DNA of 64,000 bases from Kiritimatiellia bacterium (GTDB lineage: Bacteria > Verrucomicrobiota > Kiritimatiellia > JAFGHX01), in contig JAFGHX010000328.1 of the NCBI GenBank assembly GCA_016929905.1, positions 1 to 64,000 of the forward strand, in the 5' to 3' direction. The notes under the pieces are model-generated. The model ran no database searches and was not told the origin of the DNA. It saw nothing but the letters and a program-made list of their open reading frames with translations. Positions 8,796 through 17,417 of this stretch are shown one piece after another. The first letter of the stretch is position 1. Each line of letters begins with the position of its first letter. The translations under genes were made by a program, and so were the position numbers.

Positions 8796-8835
8796 GCCCA
8801 TGTCAGGATCTGTCGCACGCACTACACTAGCGCAG
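8796..8835. promoter_or_regulatory. Shared 40-bp intergenic element, copy B
   Basis: This is the second copy of the sequence seen at 2472-2511, identical at 34 of 40 positions. It sits between the XylR-type regulator (-) and the barrel protein (+). Its position suggests an operator or promoter, but the other copy serves unrelated genes, so it could be a general promoter element or a repeat. Confidence 0.5.
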
Positions 8836-9047
8836 ATTCCCGAAATTTACAAAAAGTATACGGGATTATGTAAGGACGCCCTCTTCAGACGGCGGGTAAG
8901 CTTGCGGAGATGACGGAGGCCGCTGAGCCTGTCGAAAAGGACGGCTCGCGAGATCCGCCTTCGCCTCGCCAGGCTCGTTGCTGCGGCGGGCACGGCGCTC
9001 GCCCTCCAGGCAGACGATACGGCGCAGAACATGGAGAAAAGACCGTC

Positions 9048-10433
9048 ATGAGTGCACGCTACGCCATTGAGGACCCGGACCGCATACAGCCCTATTCGAA
9101 GAACCGGTTCTACTGGCAATACAAGCAGAAGCCGGTCTTGCTGCTGGGCGGCTCCAAGACGGACAATCTATTCCAGATCCCCGACCTGGTCGAACATCTG
9201 GATGAGATGGTGGAGGTGGGCGCCAACTACATTCGCAACACGATGCACGGCCGCCTTGCGCACGGTTACGAAGTGCTGCCGTTCAAGACGGAGGAGACCG
9301 GCAGGTGCGATCTTGAGCAGTGGAATCCGGAATACTGGGATCGCTTCGCACGGATGCTCGCGGAAACCCGGAAACGCGAGATCTTCGTGCAGATCGAGCT
9401 GTTCGACGAACATGCCCATACGCAACGCCAGTGGGACGAACGCTCGGCATGGAATCCCGACAACAACGTGAACTACACCACGAAGAATACGCATCTGCGG
9501 GGGCGCGGCAGCTACCCCGCCGCCAGCCGCCCGCACGACTTCTTCTACTCGGTCCCCGAATGCGGGACGCTTGAAGGGCGGGCGCGTGACCCGGTCGTGC
9601 TCAAGTTCCAGCAGGCCTACGTCGACCGCGTGCTGGCCTACTCCCTGCCGTACAACCATGTACTTTACACGGTAAGCAATGAACTCTTCGCGATTCAGGG
9701 CTGGGCCTGGGGTTACTACTGGGCGCGCTACGTCCGGAACCGCGCGCGGGAAGCCGGCAAAGAGGTCGAAACCTCCGAGATGTACTGGCAGGTCGACATG
9801 ATGCATCCGGAGCAGCGCTGGTCGCTGGACAATCCCGGCATCTTCACCTTCTTCGAGGCCTCCCAGAATTCGGCGAACCAGAACAGCCCCGCCAAGCACT
9901 GGGAGAACCTGCAGTTTGTGCGCCATTATCTCAGCCGGGGCCCGCGCCCGATCAACCACACCAAGACTTACGGCAGCGACAAGGGCCCGAGCTTCGCCTG
10001 TTCCGACGACGAAACCGTGCGCCGGTTCGTTCGCAGCGTGATCGGCGGCGCCGCCTCCATGCGATTCCACCGGCCCGATACCGGCCTGGGCCTGAACGCG
10101 ACCGCGAAGAACGTCATTCGCGCTGTGCGACAGGCCACGGATGTCGTGCCGCTCTGGGAATGCAGACCGCGCCAGGACCTGCTGCACGCCCTCAACCCGG
10201 ACGCCGCCTACCTGGCCGCGAACCCCGGAAAAGCTTACGCCCTCTACTTCACCGACGGAGGGGCCGTCGGCCTGGATCTGACCGACGTGCCCGGACGATT
10301 GCCGTTGCGCTGGTTCTGCATCGATGCGGGAGAAGAGAAGCCGGCGCTTCGCTCGGAACTCGAAGCAGGCCGCATCGTCACGATCCAGGCGCCGGCGGGC
10401 GGCGACTGGATCGCCGCCATCGGCGGAGAGTAG
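9048..10433 (+). CDS. Putative glycoside-hydrolase-like barrel protein
   Basis: A 461-residue protein without signal peptide. The pattern suggests a (beta/alpha)8 hydrolase: an N-terminal PVLLLGGSKTDNLFQIPDLV, then EVGANYIRNTM. A strand end HVLYTVSNELF could place an acidic catalytic residue (N-E), and FTFFEASQNSANQNS lies further on. A short all-beta C-terminal domain (about 375-461) closes the protein. This order resembles GH140/DUF4038-like families, but I do not recognise a specific one. The start ATG at 9048 has GGAG 15 bases upstream. It diverges from the XylR-type regulator, which supports a role in sugar catabolism. Substrate unknown. Confidence 0.6.
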   Translation: MSARYAIEDPDRIQPYSKNRFYWQYKQKPVLLLGGSKTDNLFQIPDLVEHLDEMVEVGANYIRNTMHGRLAHGYEVLPFKTEETGRCDLEQWNPEYWDRFARMLAETRKREIFVQIELFDEHAHTQRQWDERSAWNPDNNVNYTTKNTHLRGRGSYPAASRPHDFFYSVPECGTLEGRARDPVVLKFQQAYVDRVLAYSLPYNHVLYTVSNELFAIQGWAWGYYWARYVRNRAREAGKEVETSEMYWQVDMMHPEQRWSLDNPGIFTFFEASQNSANQNSPAKHWENLQFVRHYLSRGPRPINHTKTYGSDKGPSFACSDDETVRRFVRSVIGGAASMRFHRPDTGLGLNATAKNVIRAVRQATDVVPLWECRPRQDLLHALNPDAAYLAANPGKAYALYFTDGGAVGLDLTDVPGRLPLRWFCIDAGEEKPALRSELEAGRIVTIQAPAGGDWIAAIGGE

Positions 10434-10554
10434 AAGCGGTTTGGCCGGCTCGCCACAGCCCAAAGGGCGGAAGCCCGGACGACCTTTCCTCTCGCCGCTC
10501 CCGTTCCCCATCCCGAACGGCTTCCTGCCCACCCGCCCCCGCGCTGACTCGGGC

Positions 10555-10680
10555 AAAGAAAGCTCCAAGTATGTTACAATATCGGTAATATGCTAGCATT
10601 GTGCCATGGAAAATTCATGTCTTTTGAAGCTAGACTGCTAGTGTCGACATTTTATTGTGCTCCTTTTGTAGTATAGCAGG
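10555..10680. other. AT-rich intergenic island ahead of sulfatase
   Basis: The 347-base gap between 10433 and 10782 has no credible gene. Its middle part is sharply richer in A+T than the flanks and contains several TATAAT-like words (TAATAT, TAGTAT, TATAGC), a TCGACA and repeated GCTAG. It may be a promoter region for the sulfatase or a remnant of foreign DNA. No clear -35/-10 pair at 17 bases is evident. Confidence 0.4.
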
Positions 10681-10781
10681 GCGGCGTTCACCGAACGCCA
10701 GCCCTGGGATCGGCGTGCGCCGTCGCCTCCGGTCATGGCGCACGCGCAGGGCAGTATGGAGCGGGACAGGAGGGCAGGCGT

Positions 10782-12203
10782 ATGGCGCGGCAACCGAACA
10801 TTATCTGGATCATGTCGGACGACTTGAGTTGGGGAGACATCGGGTGTTTCGGGCAGGGGCGGATCAAGACGCCGAACATCGACCGGCTGGCGGCCGAAGG
10901 CATGCGGTTCACGGGGTGTCACAGCGGCTCCACCGTGTGTGCGCCGTCGCGTTCGTCGCTCATGCAGGGTTTGCATCAGGGACACGCGACGGTGCGATAC
11001 AACATGGCGAGGACGTCCGGCGGGCATGTGTACCGGCATTCGCTGCAGCCCGGCGACACCACGGTCGCGCAGGTCCTGAAGCATGCCGGCTATGCGACCG
11101 GCCTGTTCGGCAAATGGGGGCTGGCCCTGAGCGATCAGCCGGGCATTCCGACCCGCATGGGCTTCGACAGCTTTTTCGGCTATCTCAACCAGCGCAAGGC
11201 GCACAGCTATTACCCGACGTACCTGTGGCGCAATGCGGAGAAGATTCTTCTGCCCGAAAACGAAGGCCACGATCACAAGAACGGCAACGCGTACGACGCC
11301 GAGGGGCAGATCGTCGTCAACGGCGTGCCGGACTCGGCGCAAGCCAAGTACTCATTCGATCTATACGCAGCGGAGTCGCTCGCATTCGTACGCGAGCACA
11401 AGGACGAGCCTTTCTTCCTTTATCTGGCCTACACGCCGCCGCACGGCGCACTGGAGGTGCCTGAACTCGGGGACTATGCCGGGCTGGACTGGCCGTCGCT
11501 CGCGCACAAGATCTGGGCGGCGATGATCACACGGATGGACACGGCGATCGGCCGGCTGATGGCGCTGCTCGAGGAACTGGGGCTGGACGACGAGACGCTG
11601 GTGTTCTTCACGAGCGACAACGGGTACAGCGCCGCGGGTTACGCCAAGAACCCGACGCTGGACGACTTCTTCGGGCACCGCGGTCCGTGGAAGGGCGCCA
11701 AGGGCGACCTGCACCAGGGCGGCCTTCGTGTGCCCGCGCTCGCACGCTGGCCGGGCCGCATTCAACCTGGCAGCGAGAGTGACCTGATCTGGGCCTTCTG
11801 GGATTTCCTGCCGACCGCCGCGGAGGCGGCAGGCGGGAGCGTTCCGCCGCACATTGACGGCATCTCGATCCTGCCTACCCTACTCGGCCGGCCCGGCAGT
11901 CAGCAGAGTCATGAGTACCTGTACTGGGAGCATCACGACGAGCAGGCCGCCCGCATCGGCGACTGGTGGGCCCATCGCGCCGCGCCCGACAAACCGATCG
12001 GCATCTACGAGGCCGCGACCGATCCGCAAGAAGCGCGCGACCTCTCAGCCAGCCGGCCTGAGGTGGCCGCCCGGGCCGAGCGGATCTTCAGCGAGGCCCG
12101 CACCGTGAGCCCGTATGTCCGCAACCCCGGCGAGTCAGTGGAAAGGTGGGAAGCACGCCTCCAGGCCGCCGGGCTCGAGCTGCCAGACAATGTGGATGGC
12201 TAG
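10782..12203 (+). CDS. Formylglycine-dependent sulfatase
   Basis: A 473-residue type I sulfatase. It opens with the metal site PNIIWIMSDDLSWGDIGC and carries the sulfatase signature C53-A-P-S-R-S-S-L-M-Q-G. In that signature Cys53 must be converted to formylglycine by an anaerobic or aerobic maturase to work. The second metal-ligand region FFTSDNG and a late HRGPWKGAKGDLHQGG are present. It has no signal peptide, so it is probably cytoplasmic, consistent with hydrolysis of imported sulfated oligosaccharides. The ATG at 10782 has GGAGG eight bases upstream. No maturase gene lies in this window. Substrate class is not decidable by eye. Confidence 0.92.
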   Translation: MARQPNIIWIMSDDLSWGDIGCFGQGRIKTPNIDRLAAEGMRFTGCHSGSTVCAPSRSSLMQGLHQGHATVRYNMARTSGGHVYRHSLQPGDTTVAQVLKHAGYATGLFGKWGLALSDQPGIPTRMGFDSFFGYLNQRKAHSYYPTYLWRNAEKILLPENEGHDHKNGNAYDAEGQIVVNGVPDSAQAKYSFDLYAAESLAFVREHKDEPFFLYLAYTPPHGALEVPELGDYAGLDWPSLAHKIWAAMITRMDTAIGRLMALLEELGLDDETLVFFTSDNGYSAAGYAKNPTLDDFFGHRGPWKGAKGDLHQGGLRVPALARWPGRIQPGSESDLIWAFWDFLPTAAEAAGGSVPPHIDGISILPTLLGRPGSQQSHEYLYWEHHDEQAARIGDWWAHRAAPDKPIGIYEAATDPQEARDLSASRPEVAARAERIFSEARTVSPYVRNPGESVERWEARLQAAGLELPDNVDG

Positions 12204-12237
12204 TGCTGGAAACACGCCGTATTTTGCCGCAAATTGG

Positions 12238-12261
12238 AGGGTCGGGTTACACCCCGACCCT
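12238..12261 (+). terminator. Hairpin after sulfatase gene
   Basis: A 9-bp stem (AGGGTCGGG/CCCGACCCT) with loop TTACAC, followed by TCTT, lies 35 bases past the sulfatase stop. It probably terminates or stabilises the transcript. Confidence 0.5.
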
Positions 12262-12300
12262 CTTCTGGCGATCTTTTCACAGCTTCCGTGTCTTCGTGGT

Positions 12301-12338
12301 GAATCTGCTTCCGCACACGCCTATTTTCGGATTAGGGC
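12301..12338. repeat. 38-bp dispersed repeat, copy 1
   Basis: The segment runs from GAATCTGC through CACGCCTATTTTCGGAT to AGGGC. It matches 35 of 38 bases with 62002-62039, upstream of the aconitase gene. Both copies are intergenic and on the same strand. Confidence 0.6.
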
Positions 12339-12415
12339 CATGGCGGGCGCGTCGCTACAAAGCCCCATCCCGATTATAATGGCGACCGGCACGGGGCGCG
12401 GCTTAGAATCACCTC

Positions 12416-13197
12416 ATGAGCGCGCGCATACGGCTTTCCCTCACGAATCTGCGCAACCGCATGTGTCCCAGGTGCCGGGTCCGCCTCAAGCCCGTGGACC
12501 TGCGCGGGATCGAGGTGGACACGTGCCCGCAATGCGAAGGCGTGTGGTTCGATCATGCCGAAATCGAAGCCTTCCTGGGCGCCAAGCGACGCCTGCCCGA
12601 CTACGTCTCGCACGTGTACCGCGTCTGGACGGACAGCGACCTGCGCTGCCCTTCGTGCGGCCAGGCGATGAGCAGGTTGCGCGCAAACGACGCCTTCCCG
12701 TTCGATATCGACATGTGCCCCTTGGACGAGGGCTATTGGTTCGACCGGGGCGAGCTCGACGGCGTCGCGGCGACGGCCGCGAAGAAGGCACTGAGCCTTC
12801 GGCCGCCCGCTCCGTACGTGCGGCAGAAAGCGCAAGCGACGCAAGAACGGGAGTTGACCCTCATTGGGGACAGAGCGGCACGCGTCCATGCCGCGGATGA
12901 GCCGTCCGCCGCCCCGCTCGTCGAGCGGGGCTCATTCTGGGAGCTGACAGGCCCCCAGAAGCTGGTGGCGCTCATGGGCCTTCCCGTCGAGTCTGGCGAA
13001 TTCTACGCGTGGCGCTCTGGTTCGGGTTTCAAGTGCTCAGCCTCAAGTACGGGAACCCCGGCATCGACTACTGGGCGCACGTGGGCGGGTTCGTATTCGG
13101 CTTCGCGTGCGGCAGGGCTGTCCGTGCGGCGCAGCAGTTCAATGGCTATACGGGGCAGTGGGAATGGAAGGGAAGGCGCGAGCAAGTTCCCGCGTAG
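12416..13197 (+). pseudogene. Zinc-finger (zf-TFIIB) rhomboid-family gene with core deleted and frame shifted
   Basis: The first frame starts at ATG 12416 and encodes two zf-TFIIB-like ribbons (CPRCRVRLKP with CPQCEGVWFD, then CPSCGQAM with CPLDEGYWFDRGELD). A linker and LVALMGLPVES follow, the sequence that usually precedes a rhomboid membrane domain. At about 12995-13009 the meaningful reading jumps to another frame, which gives RVALWFGFQVLSLKYG and DYWAHVGGFVFGF. That is the last part of a rhomboid fold, with the His of AHVGGF. The transmembrane helices with the catalytic GxSG are missing, about 120 residues. The first frame itself continues to 13225 with non-rhomboid sequence. This is best read as an internal deletion plus frameshift, either a real decay or an assembly collapse. 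Confidence 0.65.
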
Positions 13198-13291
13198 GCT
13201 GCGCCCGACGACCTGTCCGCCATAGCTCGACCTGTCGCGCCCACGGCCTGATCTGCCGCGGCACCGATCACGCATCACGGGTCACTCCGCC

Positions 13292-14551
13292 CTACTCGCC
13301 ATAGGCGCGCAACGGATTCTCCCAGAGCACGTTGCGCGCGATTTCGAGCGCGTCGTTACGCGAGAAGAAGCCTGCGTCGACCCTATCGGCCAAGGCGTGT
13401 GCGAGGCAGTGCCGGGTGAGGCAGAGTTTGCCGTAGACCCATTCGGCCCTGTAGCCGTCGGAGTAGAAGGCATTCCAAACGGTATTGGGGAGCATGTCGA
13501 GGCGATCGGAGAAGAACTCGCCGAGCGTACCGGCTGTGAACGCGTGCCACCAGGCGCCGCTGACCATCAGGTTCGGGTAGACGCGGGCGAGCGACGCGGC
13601 TTCGTGGCTGGGGTACCGCGTGCCGAGGAACAAGTCGTACAGCGTACGGCGGTGCCGGTCGAAGTGATACGCGAGGCCGCGCAGGAAACCGGGATGCCAG
13701 GTTGTGACGGCGCTGACCGACGCGGTATCGGTGTAGATCGTCATGCCGTGAAAGAGCTGGCAGACGAGCCTGTGTGCGGCGGCCGCTTCCGCGCAGAGGT
13801 CCGAGGCCCAGCTGTCGAACGTGTTCGCCTGGGGTTCGGACAGTTGCTCGCCGGCGCGCAGCTTCTGAAGCAGCGGCTTGACCGTCGCGGCGGCGACGTC
13901 CGGCTGATAGGTCCATGCCCCTTTCACCCAGATGTGGAGCAAGCGCACGCCGCGTTGGGCGGCGGCCTCGTCAATCGCGCGGCGCAGCGCGGCGCCGAAG
14001 GCATCGGGCGTCTCCGGCAGCGCCTGCCCGGCGCCCGCAAACGGCTTGAGCTGCCCGCAATGGACGGGTGCCAGGAATGCCTCCCCTCCCTCGTAGGGCA
14101 CGAACACATCGCGCGGGGTGTCGGGCAGGAAGTCGCGCTGCCGGACGGTCACCTTCCGGATTCCGGCGCGGTCGAGCACCTTCCGGACTCGGTTCTGTTC
14201 GTGATAGCCGGCGCGGACGGCCTCGTCGACCTGCCGCCAGTTGGCCGTTGTCAGGAGAGGGTCCTTGAAGCCGTACAGGTCCCGGAGGATGCCGAGGAAG
14301 CCGTAGTGGGTGGACGTGTTGCGAATGGCGGGGAAATGCGGGAGCGCATTGGCCATATAGGTGGCATCGTTCCATTCGGGATCGAACGGTTTGCCGGCGG
14401 CCCGCTCGAGTTCCAGCCGCAGCCAGTGGTAATCGACGATATCGCGCAGGCTCTCGGCCTTCCATTTCCCCTTCTGTCCCAGGTGGCTATGCACGTCGTA
14501 GACGGGCAGTTCCTCGAGCTCGTCGCGAATCGCTTCACGAGTCTTGGTCAT
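13292..14551 (-). CDS. UxaC-like amidohydrolase-superfamily protein
   Basis: A 419-residue TIM-barrel metal enzyme related to glucuronate/uronate isomerase and similar amidohydrolases. The metal motif H-x-H occurs early in LPVYDVHSHLGQKGKW. Later barrel elements include LLHIWVKGAW, LVCQLFHGMTIYTD and MVSGAWWHAFT, and a C-terminal helix pair reads ARNVLWENPLRAYGE. UxaC itself is about 470 residues, so this is a shorter relative. The start is ATG 14551 with AAGGAG ten bases upstream. It diverges from the fucosidase, and both may be served by the 206-base gap. A sugar-acid isomerase or lactone hydrolase role is inference. Confidence 0.75.
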   Translation of the reverse strand: MTKTREAIRDELEELPVYDVHSHLGQKGKWKAESLRDIVDYHWLRLELERAAGKPFDPEWNDATYMANALPHFPAIRNTSTHYGFLGILRDLYGFKDPLLTTANWRQVDEAVRAGYHEQNRVRKVLDRAGIRKVTVRQRDFLPDTPRDVFVPYEGGEAFLAPVHCGQLKPFAGAGQALPETPDAFGAALRRAIDEAAAQRGVRLLHIWVKGAWTYQPDVAAATVKPLLQKLRAGEQLSEPQANTFDSWASDLCAEAAAAHRLVCQLFHGMTIYTDTASVSAVTTWHPGFLRGLAYHFDRHRRTLYDLFLGTRYPSHEAASLARVYPNLMVSGAWWHAFTAGTLGEFFSDRLDMLPNTVWNAFYSDGYRAEWVYGKLCLTRHCLAHALADRVDAGFFSRNDALEIARNVLWENPLRAYGE

Positions 14552-14757
14552 CCTGTATGTTCTCCTTTCAGTAGGGAATCCGCCAAGGCGTATGCCGTTC
14601 ATTCTGCCCTGCATCGGCCCGGATGGCCAGCCTATCCTGGTACGCGGACCGGGCGGCCTGTGGCTGCGGACCCTCATTTTGCGCTGGATCATTTTTCGGA
14701 AATCGTTCAGGCTCAGCTGACGCTTCCGGGCCAGTCAGTTCAGCAGGAGATAGGCGC

Positions 14758-16035
14758 ATGCTCCAGAGATTCGGCGACGGGCGGGACTGGTTCTTCGAGC
14801 AACGATTCGGGCTGTTCCTGCACTTCGGCCTCTATTCCATCGACGGGTGGCACGAACAGGACCAATGGCGGCGCGCGATACCGGCCGCCGACTACGTGCG
14901 GCGCGCGGAGCGGTTCAATCCGACGGCGTACGACCCGGACGCCATTCTGGACCTGGCCGAGAGCGTGGGGATGGGGTACGTGTGCCTGACGACCAAACAC
15001 CACGACGGGTTCTGCCTGTGGGACACGGCTCAAACCGACTACAACGTGATGCACACGCCGTACGGCAAAGACATCGTCAAGATGCTGGCCGACGCCTGCC
15101 ACCGGCGCGGGTTCCGGCTGGGGCTCTACTACTCGATCGCGGACTGGCATCAGCCCAACTATCCGAACGAGGGGCGCCACCACGAGTTGCCCGGCCCGAA
15201 AGAGGGTGACGCGCCGGACTGGGGGCGATACCTGGCATTTCTCAAGGCACAGGTGCGCGAATTGTGCACGGACTACGGCGAGGTGTCGGAGTTCTGGTGG
15301 GATATGAACGTACCGGAGCACAGGGACCCGTCCGTCAATGCGATGCTGCGCGCGTTGCAGCCGAGCCTGTTGATCAACGACCGCGGCTTCGACGACGGGG
15401 ATTTCGGCACGCCGGAGCGGGAATACAAGGCGGACGCGGTGAAGGGCTCGCTCGCGTTCGCGCGCCCGACCGAAGCGTGCAATTCGGTGGGCACCCAGAG
15501 TTGGGGTTTCCGCCGCGACGAAGATTACTACACCTGCCGCCATCTCATCGAGAGCATGGACATGATCCTGGCCAGGGGCGGCAACTACCTGCTCAACGTC
15601 GGCCCGGACGGATCCGGCGCCATTCCGGAGGAAGCCAGCCGGATTCTGACGCGGATCGGCGCGTGGTACGCGAAGACGCGCGAGGCGTTCGACGGCTGCG
15701 AACCGGCCTCGGAGTTGACGGAGAACCGCAAGGTACTCCTCACGCGCCGGGACACCACGCTCTATGTGCACCTGGCGCAGCCGGCGGCTTCGACGGCCGT
15801 CGTGCTGAACCCGATCCGCGAACGCCCGCAACGCGCGGTTTTGTTGAACACAGGCGAGGCGGTCGAGACAGCGGTCGAGCTTGTGCCCGCCCTCTTCCAA
15901 CGCAAGCAGCCCTGCCTGCGCCTGCGCAACCTGCCGGTCGAGCAACATGCCGATGAGACGCTGGTCGTCCGGCTCGATTTCGAGACGCTGCCGGCCGAGG
16001 CGGGCCAGACGGCCGGGCGTGAGTTTGAGGGCTGA
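14758..16035 (+). CDS. Alpha-L-fucosidase (GH29)
   Basis: A 425-residue GH29 enzyme that removes terminal L-fucose by a retaining mechanism. It shows RFGLFLHFGLYSIDGWHEQ (15-33), TTKHHDGFCLWDT (78-90) and DIVKMLADACHRRGFRLGLY. EFWWDMN puts Asp182 at the nucleophile position, and NYLLNVGPDGSG closes the barrel. A C-terminal beta domain is cut short compared with plant and animal enzymes. There is no signal peptide, so it probably acts on imported oligosaccharides. The start ATG 14758 has GCAGGAG eight bases upstream. It is convergent with the MFS carrier and close to a sulfatase and amidohydrolase, suggesting use of fucose-containing sulfated glycans. Confidence 0.9.
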   Translation: MLQRFGDGRDWFFEQRFGLFLHFGLYSIDGWHEQDQWRRAIPAADYVRRAERFNPTAYDPDAILDLAESVGMGYVCLTTKHHDGFCLWDTAQTDYNVMHTPYGKDIVKMLADACHRRGFRLGLYYSIADWHQPNYPNEGRHHELPGPKEGDAPDWGRYLAFLKAQVRELCTDYGEVSEFWWDMNVPEHRDPSVNAMLRALQPSLLINDRGFDDGDFGTPEREYKADAVKGSLAFARPTEACNSVGTQSWGFRRDEDYYTCRHLIESMDMILARGGNYLLNVGPDGSGAIPEEASRILTRIGAWYAKTREAFDGCEPASELTENRKVLLTRRDTTLYVHLAQPAASTAVVLNPIRERPQRAVLLNTGEAVETAVELVPALFQRKQPCLRLRNLPVEQHADETLVVRLDFETLPAEAGQTAGREFEG

Positions 16036-16076
16036 CCGGCCTTTCGCCGTTCGCGCGCGAATGGCGGAAAGCCCGG
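16036..16076. terminator. Bidirectional hairpin terminator
   Basis: A long imperfect stem of about 20 bp (CCGGCCTTTCGCC arm against GGCGGAAAGCCCGG) fills the entire 41-base gap between the convergent fucosidase and MFS stop codons. Confidence 0.7.
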
Positions 16077-17339
16077 CTAGCGACGAAGGGGGACGGCCTC
16101 AACGGACGGAGCCCGGCCTGCGGACCTGCCGGCCAGCCATGTCACGACGCCGTGCACCAGGATTCCCGCCAGGATGAACCCGACGCAAAGCAGGTACACG
16201 CGCGCCATGGAGAACGCCTCGTAGACCCAGCCGCCGAACACGGCGCCCACCGCGAAGCCGACAGCCAGCAGCGATTCGTGGATCGCCATCTGCCTGGCCC
16301 TGTTGCGGCTGCCGGCCACGCCGTGAAAGACGCTGTTCGAATACGAGAAAGCCAGGCAAACGCCGGCGCCCGCAAAGGCCGCACCGATCAACCAGACCTT
16401 CTGCGTCGCGCTCAAGACCAGCAGCGTAACCGCAAAGAGGAACTGGCCGACCATCAGGGGGACGCCCCGGAAATGCCAGCGCGCGGTCCGGCCGAGAACG
16501 AGAAACGCCGCCGTTGTGGACAGCGTGCGCAGCAGCAGGAGAAAGCCGATGAACGGTTTGCTCATGTGCAGGTCGTCGCGGGCGGCGATCGGCCAGATGA
16601 AGGAGAGCACGCCGATCGCCACGTACGCGGTGAACAGCACGACCCAACAACCAAACCGCAACGGGGTACGCGGATGCGTGTGGGTATTGCCGGCCGGCGC
16701 CGAAGAGACGTCGACCCGTTCATGGCGGACCTTCGGCAGCGCCAGCGCCGCGCCCGTAATCAGCACGGCCGTCGCCAGAAAGATGCCGCCGCCCACGTAG
16801 ATCGGCAGCGGCGCCGACAACCGGCTGAGCCAGCCGCCGAGGTAGGGACTGACAATGGAGCCGCCGCTCCAGCCCAGGTTGAAACGGGACAGGGTCTTGT
16901 TCAGTTCACCGCCCTCCAGCCCCAGCGAGACCCAGCCCATGAGGATCGGCCAGAACAGGGACGCCGAAAGGCCCGAGAGCGCTTGCAGCACATAGGCCCA
17001 CTCGATCGCGGGCACAAACGCCAAGCCGAGCGAGAAGACGCCCATGCCGAACGTCCCGATGACCAGGGAATAACGAGGCGGCACGCGGTCGAATCGGGGC
17101 CGGAGCCCATAGCAACCCAACGTGTAGGCCGCGAAGTAGCAGGGCGACAGCCATCCGATCCTGGCCGGGGACGCGCCGAGGACCTCCTTCATATGGAAGA
17201 TCAACCCGAGCCCGACGCACCCGAGCCCCGTTGCGACCATGAACGCCGCCGGATAGATCACGGCGGTGCGGCCGATCCGGGAGCGTGCCGCCCGGATCAT
17301 CTGGCGATAGTTGCTCACCGTGCGTTGTGGCTGTCTCAC
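16077..17339 (-). CDS. MFS transporter
   Basis: A 420-residue protein with about twelve hydrophobic helices in two groups of six, joined by a hydrophilic loop near residue 210-225, as in the major facilitator superfamily. Recognisable parts are SPARIGWLSPCYFAAYTLGC (TM2), ALSGLSASLFWPILMGW and SNSVFHGVAGSRNRARQMAI in the second half. GTG at 17339 has GAGGTGA upstream; ATG 17300 and another GTG are possible. It is convergent with the fucosidase and near other glycan genes, so sugar uptake or export is plausible but unproved. Confidence 0.78.
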   Translation of the reverse strand: MRQPQRTVSNYRQMIRAARSRIGRTAVIYPAAFMVATGLGCVGLGLIFHMKEVLGASPARIGWLSPCYFAAYTLGCYGLRPRFDRVPPRYSLVIGTFGMGVFSLGLAFVPAIEWAYVLQALSGLSASLFWPILMGWVSLGLEGGELNKTLSRFNLGWSGGSIVSPYLGGWLSRLSAPLPIYVGGGIFLATAVLITGAALALPKVRHERVDVSSAPAGNTHTHPRTPLRFGCWVVLFTAYVAIGVLSFIWPIAARDDLHMSKPFIGFLLLLRTLSTTAAFLVLGRTARWHFRGVPLMVGQFLFAVTLLVLSATQKVWLIGAAFAGAGVCLAFSYSNSVFHGVAGSRNRARQMAIHESLLAVGFAVGAVFGGWVYEAFSMARVYLLCVGFILAGILVHGVVTWLAGRSAGRAPSVEAVPLRR

Positions 17340-17417
17340 GGTCGGGTTCACCTCAGATCGGAGCCGCGGTTCGGATAAGGAGTAAGGATAGCGCACGGGC
17401 GCCGGGGAGCAACACCT

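Noticed and set aside
13198..13225. Frame continuation of the zf-TFIIB gene to 13225 as a real C-terminus
   Set aside because: The continuation is Ser/Thr/Arg-rich nonsense, while the neighbouring frame shows a clear rhomboid ending.
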